Part shown: positions 47,624-59,635 of the stretch, piece by piece
Numbering within the stretch: the first letter of the stretch is position 1
How the letters are laid out: every line of letters starts with the position of its first letter
NCBI GenBank assembly: GCA_016508695.1
Contig: VNKQ01000019.1
Span: 372,001-436,000 of the forward strand
Source of the DNA: Hyphodiscus hymeniophilus
Taxonomy: Eukaryota > Ascomycota > Leotiomycetes > Helotiales > Hyphodiscaceae
Direction of reading: 5' to 3'
Length of the DNA stretch: 64,000 nucleotides
Program-made: the position numbers and the translations under genes
The notes under the pieces: generated by a model
The model's database searches: none
Told to the model about the DNA's origin: nothing
The model's input: only the letters and a program-made list of their open reading frames with translations

Positions 47624-49713
47624 GATGATACTATAATATAATGCAACGTGGGTGGGAAGGAGAAGGAGACTCTTGAATAATGTGAGCACTTTTGGTTGCT
47701 GTCGCATAGGTAGGTAGTTGACGGATTGTTGGCAAGGCTTGGTGATCCACTTCGATTTCATGCAGGGCAGCAACCGAGGCAGATCTCTTGCAGGGGTTGG
47801 CTGAAGCCTGCAGCGCCGTACACAACAACGAGGTGATAACGACGATACTTTTCCCGAGAAGCAACCAGTATGAAAACTTTTCTTGCCTCCTCTTATCGTA
47901 TTTATAGAGTGGCAAGTGCCGAATGTATCAACATGTCGCAAGCTGCACACAGTGACCACAGACAGGCTTAGTTTAGGCAGTTGCTCTACATACAAATAGC
48001 CTTACCAAAGATCTGAGGTTGCAAACAAATGTCATACTTGCCAGAGCAGAGGTAGAGACCAGTTGATATCTTGGAAGACCGAGTATCGAGCGTGCTCGTT
48101 TCTTTTGTCCAACGTACAAGGTAGTCTCTGTGTTGGCATTGCGTGGCATGAGTTACTCCCCTTGTCGAAGAACTGAACACTGTCTCAGACACAGCTTCCT
48201 ACGTTGCTCGAACAGAACTCTGTCCCGTCTATCTTTCAGGGTGGACTGAGGGCCCTAATCACCATGGGGATCGGTTTCAATGCGCCGTGTTGGGAATAAC
48301 AGCGTTCCACCCCTCTAGCCTCCATCGAGCAATGTCACGTCTCGGAAGACGGTCTCACAGGTTCAAGAGGCGTTACACCTACAATGTACTCCAGTTCAAA
48401 TTTTAGCCCGCGATCTGCGGGAATCTTAAGGAGCATACGCTTCTGTAATACTATTTATTGATTGTACAATCGAGACTGAAAATATATCACCTATATCGTT
48501 TCTTCCGGTACAGCATTCGATGAGTTGAGGACTAGCACATCTGCCGTGGCCGTTAGAAGTCAATGGAATGGCAACCAAGTAGATACAGAAGTTACAACCC
48601 GATCCTACGTACATTTTATTGACGAAAATTGACTTTCGTCACGGCAGAATGGTCCTTGGATTTCCATTGGTCATGGGTTTGACATTGGACGAGGTAGCTT
48701 ACGTCTGGCATTACTCTTGAAATTCTCGATCCTGATTTTAAATCCTCAAACTCACCGAGGCCGTCCCTCAGATGCTGGTCCTCCAGATGCTGGTCCTCCA
48801 GATGCTGGTCCTCCAGATGCTGGTCCTCCAGATGCTGGTCCTCCAGATGCTGGTCCTCCAGATGCTGGTCCTCCAGATGCTGGTTCTCCAGATGCTGATC
48901 CCCAGGTTGCTGGTCCACAACTTTTTCTTTCGGCAGACATCTGCACCCACAAATTTTTCAAAGCATGCATTAGTTCGGCACGACCACCACCATGTTTAAA
49001 GAAACCAGAGCCGAGGGGCTTCATCTATGAAATGACTGGCTGTCGCTAGCTATTTACTGTCGTTATCGAATGAAACCCTTCGACAGCGATTCAACGGGCT
49101 GTCGGTCGACAGTGCGCATTATATCGACAGCCGGGAAGTTACTATGACAAAGAGAGCCGTCTCTACAAAGAGAGCCGTACCTGCAGTCTGATTCATGTTA
49201 GCTGCGGGTAGAACCTTGTCTCATGTCGTCTTCTCTCCAACTGTAAGGTTCTTGATGTTGGGTGCGGTGTTCAAGCAGGGCTGCACGGGCAGCGCTGTTG
49301 TGTAGTCCTAATTCCGTTCCGGTTCTCCTAGGTCTACACGATCGAAGCTCTTATTCAACAAGCGCCTGGCGTGTCGTCATTTATGAAGGCATCCTCTTCT
49401 ATTGCTTGTGACTTTGGCGAAGGGAGATCGCATACTTGAGCAATGGCAACCAAAGATTGCGCTTTAAATAGTTGGAATATAGCCCCAAGGGCAGGTACGT
49501 CGTCGCTTGATTGAATGTGATTAAATTTCGAGAACATCAGCCAACAGTATATACGCTGAAAGCGGACGGCTTCATATGTATCCAAACTCCAAAATCAGAG
49601 AAAATACTTGGGTATCCCTTCGCTGCAGCTCCATTCCATGCCCTCGTGCCGATAAAGCAGATTCGTAACATCATAAAACATTCATATATCTCCACAGTAT
49701 GTCCACAGGGCCT
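47624..49713. other. Intergenic region (2.1 kb) with a minisatellite
   Basis: The first part is the Smr gene promoter. A 15-bp minisatellite lies at 48766-48916. Short frames at 49355-49717 on both strands are unrecognised. No gene is supported. Confidence 0.45.
48766..48916. repeat. 15-bp minisatellite, nine near-identical copies plus a degenerate one
   Basis: The unit CTCCAGATGCTGGTC recurs at 15-bp steps with only a few changes in the last copies. As 15 is a multiple of three, the frames through it stay open (for example PDAG repeats on plus, EDQHL repeats on minus). The translated repeats are not evidence of a gene. Confidence 0.93.
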
Positions 49714-51237
49714 TTAATCAAGCCATGGGAGATCTCTACGATCATCCACAACAGTACAAACCAAATACGCGGTATTCGAACCTTCACCCGACAAAGAGCT
49801 CTGCATCAGTGGCCGCACAATCTCTCTCGCTGCACCCTTCAACTCCTCTAATCTCTTCTCGAATTTCTTGAGGCTTTCTCTTGAATATATCTCCGGAGTC
49901 AGCTTGAGGAATCTTTTGCACTCGTCATGATTCAAGTATGCGCTTGGTGATGTCCCCAAAAGACGATAAATACGACCAACATTGGGGTTCTGGGGCACAG
50001 AAAGTGGGGACGGCAGAGGTGATTGTTGTTGTGAATATTGAGCACCATGATGCGTATTGTTGTTTCGGTCTTGTCCGTGATGGCCTCCTCTCGATTGAAG
50101 AGACCTAGCCAACGGTGGTGGAGGGGGCGGCGCTGTATTTTCTGTAACCCACTGCCGGAAGAAACTCACAGCCAACCAATCCAGGTACGAATTATGCGGT
50201 GTAATCCTCTCACCCCTACTTGTTGTCAGACTCAACCTAAAGAGCCTCCCCTCAATCTTCCCCACCATATCAGCCAAATCCTCCACCTTGTCTTCGATGA
50301 TCTCGAGTACAGAATCTGGGAGTTGGTGCCGGATATGCCGTTCACCCATAGGCCATGCGCCGACAACGTGTATAAGAGCCTCTTGGAAGATGGACTTTGA
50401 TTGTGCTAGGTAGCCGAGCTTTAAGTATGAGGAGGGGTATTTGGCGATTTGTTTCCAGAGGCGGGACTGGAATTGAAGGAGGTGGTGGTCAATCCGGGGG
50501 CCTACGACTGCGAGGGCGTCGTACAGGTCTGCAAGTGTGAGGAGCGATTTACATTGTACGTAGGCGATTGCTATGTCGATGGGATCTAGCGAAGGAGCGT
50601 AGTTGTAGAAGATTCTGAAGAGGTTGTCGTAGTCCTTCAGCAAATCCTGTTCTTCCTGGCTCAGAGGAGATGGTGCAGGAGCGTGTGATGAAGGTAGAGT
50701 AAGATTTGCGACTGAACGAAAGAAGGAGGGGTTCGAAGAGGGCGGCTTGTTGCGAACAGGAGGGGGCCGAGCATCCTGTGAACCAAAGAGTGAAGCAGAG
50801 GTATTCTCCTTCTGCACCAGCATAGGGACATCATCTTTACTTGAGCCTGGGTCAAGTTCATATCTCCATCGCTTCCTCACTTCCTTCGACCGAACTGTCG
50901 CACTGCCCGAGTCCTCCCCTATCCTTGCCAGTTCAGCACCACTACCATCTGTCGTTGCCCGCGACCATTCTTGACTTGTGCTTGCTTCGAAGAAGCCGGA
51001 ACATTGGGTGAGGATAAGTCGGTGGAGGAGATACCGATTCGATTGCCCGCCGGCTTTGACTACGATTTCCACATCGCCTGTGTGTGTGAAGACGGGGAAT
51101 TCGTTTTGCGGGACGTAGGATGAACCTCCAGCATGGCTGCGATTGTGTCTTCGGTGGCGCGCAGAAGAGGATGGTCTCGAGATTACGGACGACGGACCAC
51201 GGGCGAGTGCATGCGAAGGCTCGACTTGGCTAACCAT
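49714..51237 (-). CDS. BTB/POZ-like domain protein
   Basis: Intronless, 507 aa, from the only ATG in the frame (51237, MVSQVEPSHA). A basic Ser/Arg-rich N-terminus precedes a BTB-like segment (FTHTGDVEIVVKAGGQ; NRYLLHRLILTQCSGFFEAS). An insertion and Pro-rich linkers follow, then the BTB-associated helical region (YNYAPSLDPIDIAIAYVQCK; LLTLADLYDALAVVGPRIDH). The C-terminal third has proline and glutamine runs and a conserved-looking end (LGTSPSAYLNHDECKRFLKL). Fungal BTB proteins of this layout are of unknown function; some BTB proteins are cullin-3 adaptors. The frame stays open upstream to 51621 without an ATG, so a spliced N-terminal exon is possible. Confidence 0.75.
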   Translation of the reverse strand: MVSQVEPSHALARGPSSVISRPSSSARHRRHNRSHAGGSSYVPQNEFPVFTHTGDVEIVVKAGGQSNRYLLHRLILTQCSGFFEASTSQEWSRATTDGSGAELARIGEDSGSATVRSKEVRKRWRYELDPGSSKDDVPMLVQKENTSASLFGSQDARPPPVRNKPPSSNPSFFRSVANLTLPSSHAPAPSPLSQEEQDLLKDYDNLFRIFYNYAPSLDPIDIAIAYVQCKSLLTLADLYDALAVVGPRIDHHLLQFQSRLWKQIAKYPSSYLKLGYLAQSKSIFQEALIHVVGAWPMGERHIRHQLPDSVLEIIEDKVEDLADMVGKIEGRLFRLSLTTSRGERITPHNSYLDWLAVSFFRQWVTENTAPPPPPPLARSLQSRGGHHGQDRNNNTHHGAQYSQQQSPLPSPLSVPQNPNVGRIYRLLGTSPSAYLNHDECKRFLKLTPEIYSRESLKKFEKRLEELKGAAREIVRPLMQSSLSGEGSNTAYLVCTVVDDRRDLPWLD

Positions 51238-52591
51238 TGTGCGCTGATACCGTTCATAGATTCCCCTCTCCAGATCAGACACTTCACATGAATGATTCGG
51301 ACTATACGCACGAATCCAAGCACGTCTGTTGCGGTGCGCAAAAGTCAAGTTGAACTCGCGAAGTCTCGAGGCTGTAGTGCTGGTGAGTTCCTCCAGGGAA
51401 TCAGGGCACGAGGCGAGAGAGACTGTTTTTTCCCCTAAAATACAGCACCGACACGACCCCAAGCTTCCACAATTCAATGCCAACTCTTTCTTCAAGATTT
51501 TCCGTTGATCATGAAACGCGTCGAAGATGCGGTGGCCTGTAGCACAGCACAACAAAGGGGAAGAAACACTGCCCACCTTCTTCGGGCACTCGAGCCTCGT
51601 GTGGCGATACTGGAAGACCAAGAGAATCTTAAGCCACGCTCTGCCAATCCCTATGCATGGACTGGATGCTCAGCCATAGGAAACCGACAAATCATGGCAT
51701 TCTGTGCAAGAGGTGGACTTTTTCGTGATTGCATGCTGGTTTCTACGCAGCGGCCACCGAGGACCAGTCACTTCCTCCTTCATTGTTTTGCCGAGATGGT
51801 AGTTCCGCAGGTTCAGAGTGTGACTCGTGCTGAACGGAAGTGTCCAATGAGAGAGAGGATCAATGAACAAGTTGTATAATGTGTATCTAACAGGTCAACC
51901 CCACTTACAAGTAGGTAATGCAGATTATGCAAAGAAAGGCTTTGCCTGAAATTGCTGGAATTAATAGACAAATGGTGCCAAGCAGACATTGACAGCGGCA
52001 CGTGATATCATAGCATCCCGTGACCGGAGAACAGCATGTGTCGACATGTCTCTACCTAGATATCCTAATTTCTGAATGATTTTCGGTAATCAGGATGTTT
52101 ACAAAGTCCCTGGATATATTTATTTAGGTATCCCAACGTCTGAAATATCCTGAACCAAAATCCACCATTGGAAACAAGGGTCAGTAGTAGTTTGGAGATA
52201 AAGCTAGGAAAGAGGTGTAAGGAGGGCAATTTATGAGGATAATGGATGCAATATATGGTGGGCTTGGAAGTTCAAGCAACAGGCAGCGCTACACAAGTGT
52301 GTCACCTAACCATTCGCCATCAAATCAACCATTGACGCTCTTGAATACTGTACTCAACTTTTGTCCATTGGAAGGATGCGTTGGGCTTCATAATGCTGCA
52401 AAGTCGGCTTTGCCGAAGCCAGACTCACCTTCACTCTATTTTACATATATGCTAGTGCTTTCCAGTACCTATGCATTCCCACCCAACCTAGATCGTTTTA
52501 TCAAAACCGTACGCAAAGCCTAGAAAGCAAACTCCATTCATCCTGAAGCAACGCCTTTTTAGATACCATCCATCTTATATCCATAAATTCA
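51238..52591. other. Intergenic (1.35 kb)
   Basis: The first 384 nt keep the BTB frame open without an ATG. The rest, AT-rich around 52060-52140, has no supported gene. Confidence 0.45.
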
Positions 52592-53593
52592 TCAACTCAT
52601 ATCCATCTCCACCTCCATAGGTTGTCCATTGACAGGTTGATCAATGACCACCCCATCAACTCCATTTATTGATAATTCATGAACGTGACCGGTCGCCACA
52701 GGCGTTGTTCCACCATTCGCCTTTGGCGTCTCGGTCGCATTCAAAACGTCCTCTCCCTCAAATTTTGGGATCGGACCTTGAAGACTGACGAAAGTCTGTT
52801 CCAAAGTCTTGCTCACCAATCGGCCCTGCTTCAGATCCTCTCCAAACAAGAAATACCCTTCATTTGCTTCGACGAGATAGCTCGCAAGGCCTTTGCTTTG
52901 CAACCTGATCTTGGCATCGGTGACTGGGAAGTGGTTGTCGATATATCTAGTCCAGCCTCGAGCAGCAGCTTGGATATCCGCATCAACGCTTATCAAAGAC
53001 CATCCGATGCCCAAGTGTCGCGTGAAGTCATCAACTGTGGGCTCTACGTGCCCGTTACTCGGCGAAGCTGTGATAGGTGTCACCAAGGTCCCATTGCTCA
53101 TGACCTCCTCAGCGATGATGGGGGTAGATGTCAAGTCGAGTCGCTGGCTTTTAGCGGATCGCATGATAGGTCTCTCGGCATCCAATGCTGCTGCGGCTTT
53201 GGCTTTCTCTTCTTCAGCCTTCTCCTCTGCCCAGGTTCCCGTTTGACTGCCAGCCGATATGAGGTACCCGCTGCGGCAAGGCTTGATGAGCGTCATGCCC
53301 TCGCCGTATTCCCACTCTTCCTCGACTTCTGGTTGAATGGGCACGGACTTGTGGACGGGAAAGTATTCATCTTCAAGATTGATCGCAGCTTCGTCACGAG
53401 AGCGTTTTCGACCGGCGGCTGAAGGCGGCGCAGAAGTGGAGGGAGTGTTCAGGTTCGACCAGGACGATGCGGCTGGAGGAGGGTTCCCAAATGGAGAGTT
53501 GAAATTCGGACGATTGGTTTCCATATTGAATGAAGGGTGGGATGGAGGTAGGACAAGAACAGGTGAACTAGACGCGTTGTCGAAGGATCTCAT
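52592..53593 (-). CDS. Conserved fungal protein of unknown function
   Basis: Intronless, 333 aa, ATG at 53593 (MRSFDNASSS); the frame further upstream starts only at TTG. A Ser/Pro/Asn-rich disordered N-terminus contains GRKRSRDEAA, a possible nuclear signal. EEWEYGEGMTLIKPCRSGYL follows. A compact C-terminal domain reads LGIGWSLISVDADIQAAARG, WTRYIDNHFPV, SKGLASYLVEANEGYFLFGE and DLKQGRLVS. I have seen similar sequence in other moulds but know no function. It is divergent from the calponin-homology gene. Confidence 0.72.
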   Translation of the reverse strand: MRSFDNASSSPVLVLPPSHPSFNMETNRPNFNSPFGNPPPAASSWSNLNTPSTSAPPSAAGRKRSRDEAAINLEDEYFPVHKSVPIQPEVEEEWEYGEGMTLIKPCRSGYLISAGSQTGTWAEEKAEEEKAKAAAALDAERPIMRSAKSQRLDLTSTPIIAEEVMSNGTLVTPITASPSNGHVEPTVDDFTRHLGIGWSLISVDADIQAAARGWTRYIDNHFPVTDAKIRLQSKGLASYLVEANEGYFLFGEDLKQGRLVSKTLEQTFVSLQGPIPKFEGEDVLNATETPKANGGTTPVATGHVHELSINGVDGVVIDQPVNGQPMEVEMDMS

Positions 53594-54567
53594 GGTTGAA
53601 ACTGCCGAATTAGCCAAATAGAAGTAAACATGTGTATTAAGTAAAGGTAGTAAGGATAATTGAAACAGATGAAGCCTTTCAATAACTCAATTGAAGAACG
53701 GTGAAGAAGAAGAGTCCAAGATAGTGTGAAAGTCGGGGCGGAAGTGGAATGAAGGAAGAAAGAAGTAGGTGTGGATGGGAAAGAACACAAGAAGGGCTGA
53801 GAGAAGACAGAGACGGCTTTGGCCCTTGGGGATGTACGGACGACAAGCTTCATGGGAATAGACCCTACTCGGATCTCCTGATTGGGCAGGAAGCTTGCGT
53901 CAGTTGTGGTATGATTGGTAGATAGAGAGCGAGCCCAGGCTGGATAAGGAGTAGCTTATTCTGCTAAGATAGACTAGCGTAAGGTTTTCAGACTTCTGCC
54001 TCAGGAGCGCACGCAAAGCCGGGCTAGATCACGAGCGGGGAACATGGTCAGCTTGACTGGGACACAACTTACAAGAGGGCGGCTGGCTGCTTGCAGGAAC
54101 CATCGACCCACATGATGGGAAGTGTGATCATAAGAAGTAAAAGAGGATAGAACTGTGCGACAGAGCTGGAAGGCTAGACTTAATGCAGTAAAGATCATCT
54201 CTCAGAGGGAAGCCAATATTAGAGCAGGAGCGGTCGTCACGTGACAGAACTGTCTTCTGCGCACGTGCTCTTGACAAACCCAGCAAAGAGGGTGCAGAAG
54301 GGTATGAAATGGGAATCGATTAACTAATAGAGTCAAGTCTCTAAAAAGAAGCAAAAGAGTTGAGACCGGTGGGTAGAGCTCTCATAGGAAAGGCTGGTCA
54401 CGTTGAAAGTTCCGCCTTAGGCCCCCAGCCTTCTCCTGCGAAGCGGAAACATGCGTAATCATGGCCTCCCCACCATGCATTACTTTGTACAATGTATTGA
54501 AAGTGAAGCCGACGACTCCCCGCTGTCGTCTTGACAGTTACACAGTAGGACACAGCAAGACACAATC
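53594..54567. promoter_or_regulatory. Divergent intergenic region
   Basis: 974 bp between two outward-facing genes. Two CACGTG-like sites lie near 54238-54266 (GTCACGTGAC and GCACGTGC). No gene is supported. Confidence 0.45.
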
Positions 54568-56653
54568 ATGGCTTCCGTCACTTCGCTCGACAAGGACATG
54601 CGCAAACTGCGCCTCGACAGATACACCCCACAGGCAGCAAATGAAGTCCGATCCTTTATTGAAGAATCCCTGGGAGAACGCCTGGCTGGTGGGGATTTGC
54701 TGGATGTGCTCAAAGATGGAGTCGCACTGTGCAAGTATAGACACTCTGGCCACCATTATCCAGACTATCTATTGACAATTGTGTACCAGGCTCGTTAATC
54801 TCGCCGTCCCAACGCCTGTCAGATTTAAAGCAAAGGCTGTTATGCCTTTCGTACAAATGGAAAACATCTCGCTTTTCCTCCAAGCATGCAAATCGCCTCC
54901 TCTCAACCTCCAATCACACGATACCTTCCTCACAGTTGATCTCTACGAATCCAAAGATCCGGCGCAAGTATTACAATGCCTTGGCGCGTTCAGTAGAGCG
55001 GCGAACAGATTACAACCATCCCGATTTCCCAATCCTATCGGGGGCAAGCGGAGTGGTGTTATGAGCCCTCAAGGTACTGGGACGCCTACAGTTGGAGGAG
55101 GAAGCTATGGCAGTCGGGGGCGAGGTGTCTCCAATGCAAGCAACAACTCTTCCGCTTATAACTCGAATACCCGACCCGCTTCCTCGTTGACTCCCACGAG
55201 AACCGGAGAATCAAATAGTGGCAGGTGGTCGCCGACTAAAAGTAATAATGATCCTGCTTCGCCTGGTAGCGTGAGTAGTTGGAGCAAAAAGTCAGATGAG
55301 GGCGTCACTTCACCAGCTTGGAATATCTCACAATATGGTTATATGGGAGGTGCAAGTCAAGGAAACCTAGGCGTATCATTTGGAGGTCGACGTCAAATTA
55401 CCAGTGCAGGTCCCAAAGTTCCAAGCTTAGCTGAGAAGGAAAAACAACGAAAGGATGCTGAGCGACTGAGACTAGAAGCCGAGGACGCCGAGCGCAAACG
55501 CCAGGAGGAAGACGAAGATAGACTGCGTCTGGAAGAGGAGCAAAGGTGGGCTGAAGAAACGAGAAAGCTAAGAGAAATCGAGCGGCAAAAGGCTGAGGAG
55601 GAGAAGAGGAAATGGGAAGAAGAGGAGCGCAGATGGAAGATCGAGGAGGAAAAAAGACAGGAAGAGGAACGAGAAGCAGAGGCAAAGTTCCAAGCTGAGC
55701 GCACAAGATCCAGAGGAACCAGTGATGCACGTCTCCGAGGTCAATTCTTGAGTCAGTATCAAGCGGAAAACGGGGTCTCGGGAGACAACCGTGATAACCC
55801 TGATAGCAGCCGGATCAAAGAACTAGAACGAGAGCTAGAGTTGGCTCGTGAACGAGAACGCCAATACGAGCGAGAGAGGCAGGAAAAGCTGAGTTCTCGC
55901 AGTCGTCAAGCAGTAGAAGATCACGATTTGGCAGTCAGGGTAAAGGAGGAGAGCAAGCCACGCACTCGATCACGAAGTCGGCCTCGGCTGCCTTCTCGCA
56001 ACAACAGTGATGAGGTATGGAGAGAAGATGAAAGAGACTATTTACGCCAGCAATGGAGTGCTCAGCATCATAACGAAGGACCTAGCGAACCCCCACCTTC
56101 CAAGTCTCCTCGACCTCTACCTGAACCCGCTCCGCGGGTGAAGTCCAATCACACTGGCTCACGACCTCTTCCTGACCCTGCTACGTACTCCACTCCAACT
56201 CAACCTGCAGCCCAAACCTTCTCGCCAGGCCAGAACCGTACAGATCGATTCTTATCGTCCAATCCTGCTCCTCATAAGATCGAGCCCAAGACCACCTATT
56301 CCAACGAGATTGGTGGTTTTGACAGTGCAGCCGAAAGAGATGGGGAGGATCGCCGGCGTGTCCAATCCCAGCAGAAGACTAAAGCTGGGGGCTGGGCCTC
56401 AAAGTCCTTACTTGAGAGAGAAATGGAGATGGAGAGACAACGGCAGCAGGAATGGGAAGAGAGCCAAAAGGAAGTCAAGTCCAAAGTCCCAACGGGAGAC
56501 GGTGTTGACGGCATTGGTGGAGGAATTGGTGGCAAGTGGGATGTTAATCAATGGACAGGATACACAGGAGGCGATTCGCAAAATAGAGGCTCACAGGGCA
56601 TTGGGACTGGGAGAAGACAGATCGTTGGTCCCAGACCTCCTCCTGGACGGTGA
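54568..56653 (+). CDS. Calponin-homology (transgelin-like) protein with long coiled-coil tail
   Basis: Two exons, 54568-54734 and 54790-56653, give 676 aa. The single CH domain (about residues 15-150) shows RLAGGDLLDVLKDGVALCKL then VNLAVPTPVRFK, FVQMENISLFLQACKSPPLN and DLYESKDPAQVLQCLGAFSR. This is the calponin/transgelin type found in yeast Scp1. Unlike the 200-aa Scp1, it continues with a Ser/Gly-rich linker and a Glu/Arg/Lys coiled coil (about residues 280-370), then basic and Pro-rich segments. Scp1-type proteins bundle actin filaments. The tail suggests a scaffolding role, perhaps at septa or tips, but that is inference. Confidence 0.85.
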
Positions 56654-57687
56654 TATATGGATAAGGACATGTGAGTGTCTTGGTTATAGCAGAATTGTGA
56701 AAGATAAATGGGTAGAACCAGCTATGATTGTATGAAGGGAATGCAACTTGCCAAAATATCGTCCGTTGTTGGATAAATGAATGGCTCTACCGTTCTTGGA
56801 ACGAGTGAGTGATTTGTATTTTTTCCCCGGATTCCCGACCATCAGTCGTAGCTGTCCTGGTCTGGCAAGTGCCATGAGAGCCTTCAGCAAGTCACAACAT
56901 TGTAAAATGCGCCGCCGCCTCCCTGTCCTGCCTTTCTTTTACCCGGAAGTTATATCGCCAAAACTCGGTAGGAGTCAGCTGCCAATAAACGACTACCTGT
57001 GATGAAGCTTGTGCCTTTCAAACCAGTATATCTCAAATTGGAGAAGCTTGACAAACCCATGGATGCGGAACAATCCTTCTTTGCTATGTCTTGCATGAGA
57101 CTCTAACGATACTCACAGGATATTCAGAACCAAGTATGAGGCTTTACTAGGTCTGATTATGGAATAATCCTTTCCCAGATGTTGCTAGGTGTATCTCTGA
57201 GATTCTCTTACGTTTTGACTCAGAAAGCATTTGATCAGGGGAGATTAGGCGCGTACTGAATTCTACTACAACAATGACGGTATCAATTAGCAGTCCACGT
57301 AATCCATATACTTCAAATCATCCAATATGTTACTTCACACGAACCAAAACTGTTTCACTCCAGTATTCATATGTTTGCCCGCTCGCTTCAGCCTCGCCCC
57401 TTCCTCAAATCTAAATCCACGACCTTGGCTTTTATTTTCTCAATTCGACAACCACAAACCTTCCCAAAATGACCATCAAAGCAAGAATTCCCCTTCCACT
57501 TTCGAAAATGACCAGTTCTGCAATCAATTTCCAGACTGAGATTGCCTACTCTCGTCAAGGCTGACGCCACGGCGGTACGGATCAATACCTCAGCGTTTTT
57601 CTTTACTCTTGACCTTCACCTACTGACCTCTACCAGATCTTCTCAGCTTTTACTCAGGCTCTAAATCCTTGAGTCACTACCCCAACG
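56654..57687. other. Intergenic (1 kb)
   Basis: 3' flank of the calponin-homology gene and 5' flank of the 2EXR gene. I see no gene or repeat. Confidence 0.5.
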
Positions 57688-58479
57688 ATGAAACCCACCG
57701 AGCGAATGAGGAAAGTCAAACCAACCGTCATGCCATCTCTACCCAATGCCGCATCCCCATGCGTAGGATTGGGCTCTACAGGAATCATTCTTCAAGAATT
57801 CCGATTCTTCCCCAAACTTCCACCAGAGATTCGCTCCAAGATATGGAGGGAATCGCTTGAGCCTCGCTTGGTTAGATTACGTGCCGCTTTCCAGAATGCT
57901 ATTCCCTCTGTCCACCATACGTGCCGAGAGTCTCGCGCAGAAGCGGGATATCAATATATTTCCTCCGTCCTTGGACGAGGCACCTTCTCACCTTACAATG
58001 GAGGACCTGTCATCAACCATGACCTTGATATTCTGTTCATCGACGAGGATAGATATAGATCCCAGACATGGGATTACTCCTGGGAGTTTCAGGCACTGCA
58101 CAATGCCCCTTTAACAAAGCTGATGAAGAGGCTTGCTCTTGTGTTGGGGACTCGAGACCTCCAAGCGTTGGATCCTTTGAAAGTCAACCTAGGAGGTAGA
58201 TCCAGAAAAGCAGGAGGTAGGCCCAGAAAAGCCAGATCATCGGATCCTTTTGCATTACTCGAGCTTCTGTGCCCTTAGTTAGAGGAAATTATCTTCATGC
58301 TTCGACCTGGCCCGCTTGACTGCACCATAAACGACATGTACGAAGTTTTCAACTCGGAGAGGCGTTGGGAGCAAACCAAAATGGATGATATTCGCGAGGT
58401 GTTCAACAGAGCCAAAGCAAGAGGATATATGAGACTAGTGAAATTGAGCTTCATGCGTAATGAGGTCTGGGAGATGTGA
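57688..58479 (+). pseudogene. 2EXR-domain gene interrupted by an in-frame TAG
   Basis: An ATG at 57688 opens a 2EXR protein with FRFFPKLPPEIRSKIWRESL and SVHHTCRESRAEAGYQYIS. The frame hits TAG at 58276-58278, right after FALLELLCP, and then continues in the same frame for 67 codons (LEEIIFMLRPGPLDC ... MRNEVWEM) to TGA at 58477-58479. The text across the stop reads like one conserved segment, so I take it as a nonsense mutation; CAG to TAG would be the simplest change. A splice event ending at CCCTTAG is possible but needs a poor GTCAAC donor. If translated as is, the product is 196 aa. It is a paralogue of the gene at 21892. Confidence 0.65.
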
Positions 58480-59635
58480 TTGATTCGACATGACTATACC
58501 GTGGAAGTAAAGGAAGTAAAGTTACAACTAAGGCACAATTCCGTTGTAAGCGTTCAGGAGGGCGGAGATCATGAGCCACGGAATTCGTACAATTCAAGGT
58601 GTGCACAGATGCGTACAACGTCCAGTTGCTGAAATGGCCATTTTCCCCAAGGCACTCTCTTCATTTGCTAAAGCTCGGCGAATGAACCCTTACATATAGG
58701 CTTGCTCATCAAATTAAGCCAGTAATAATATATTGTCTATTGACTTTGAATTCACTTTGACTGCGATTTCACCTAGAATTTACCTGCTCTTCCTCGCCCA
58801 TTCGCAACATATACCTGCGAGTCCTCAGGGCTCGAATCTACAAATTCCCTATCCAAAAGATCCTTCTTGCCTGTTTCGAGAAGGTTGCTCAATGTCTGTA
58901 CTACTTACTAGATCTCACTGTCACCTCACACATGACCGGAGCGAGAGGACATGATAATAGGGGTCAAGCGACGCTTGTTCGCTACATATCCCGTACCCCA
59001 AGCTGCATTTCCACAAGGACGATTGCAGCGGGGTTCTCCTAGAGTCGTGTTTCGATGCAATCGATTCTCGTATTGGTTCAGGGGAAATTTCCTAAAGAAC
59101 TCCTCCAAATTTGTCACCATCCCCTCCTACTCCACTATCGCACGCTTTCCGTCGAACGCCGTTCCATGATACACGAACACCTGAACATAGTGAAAATTCC
59201 CGGTCTCTTCTCCAGCTTTTTGGTGGTTGGAAAAACTTACGATACATCTTGACGAGATATAACATTCGAGTAGACCCTCCCCGAGACACGACATCATCGA
59301 GCATACCCACGACCCGCCCTCCACCTGCCGAGAAATCGGAGGACTTCCACCACACGCGACGTATTGATCGGAGAAATCCAACAGGAAATGCTACGAGCGC
59401 CCCAGAATATATTAAGCCTGCCCACTACTCAGATCTTTCTTCAAGGGAGAAAGAGACGCTTCATCCGCTTTCCAAGTTCGTACCTCAGACCTATCTCCGA
59501 GCGTCTTGGGTGAGGAACACACGAGGATGGATTGGAGAAGGTCAGACGAGTCGCCCACAATCGTGAGAGCAAGAAAGGCGTCTGCATTTGCTAAATTGTA
59601 TTTAGGGATATGGTCTCACCGTCTTCTACCTCTAG
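58480..59635. other. Region between the 2EXR remnant and the SNF2 fragment
   Basis: Frames at 58951-59169 and 59111-59566 overlap. The second shares its frame with the SNF2 fragment downstream and may be part of the same decayed gene, but I cannot identify helicase motifs in it. Confidence 0.35.

Noticed and set aside
48766..48916. CRISPR-like array
   Set aside because: Copies are head to tail without unique spacers, and the genome is eukaryotic.
48616..49049. Repeat proteins (PDAG, EDQHL and others) around the minisatellite
   Set aside because: A 15-bp unit without stops keeps the frames open on both strands. There is no conserved sequence outside the repeat.
55393..55762. Ser/Phe-rich minus-strand frames
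   Set aside because: They are the complement of the Glu/Arg coiled coil in the calponin-homology protein.
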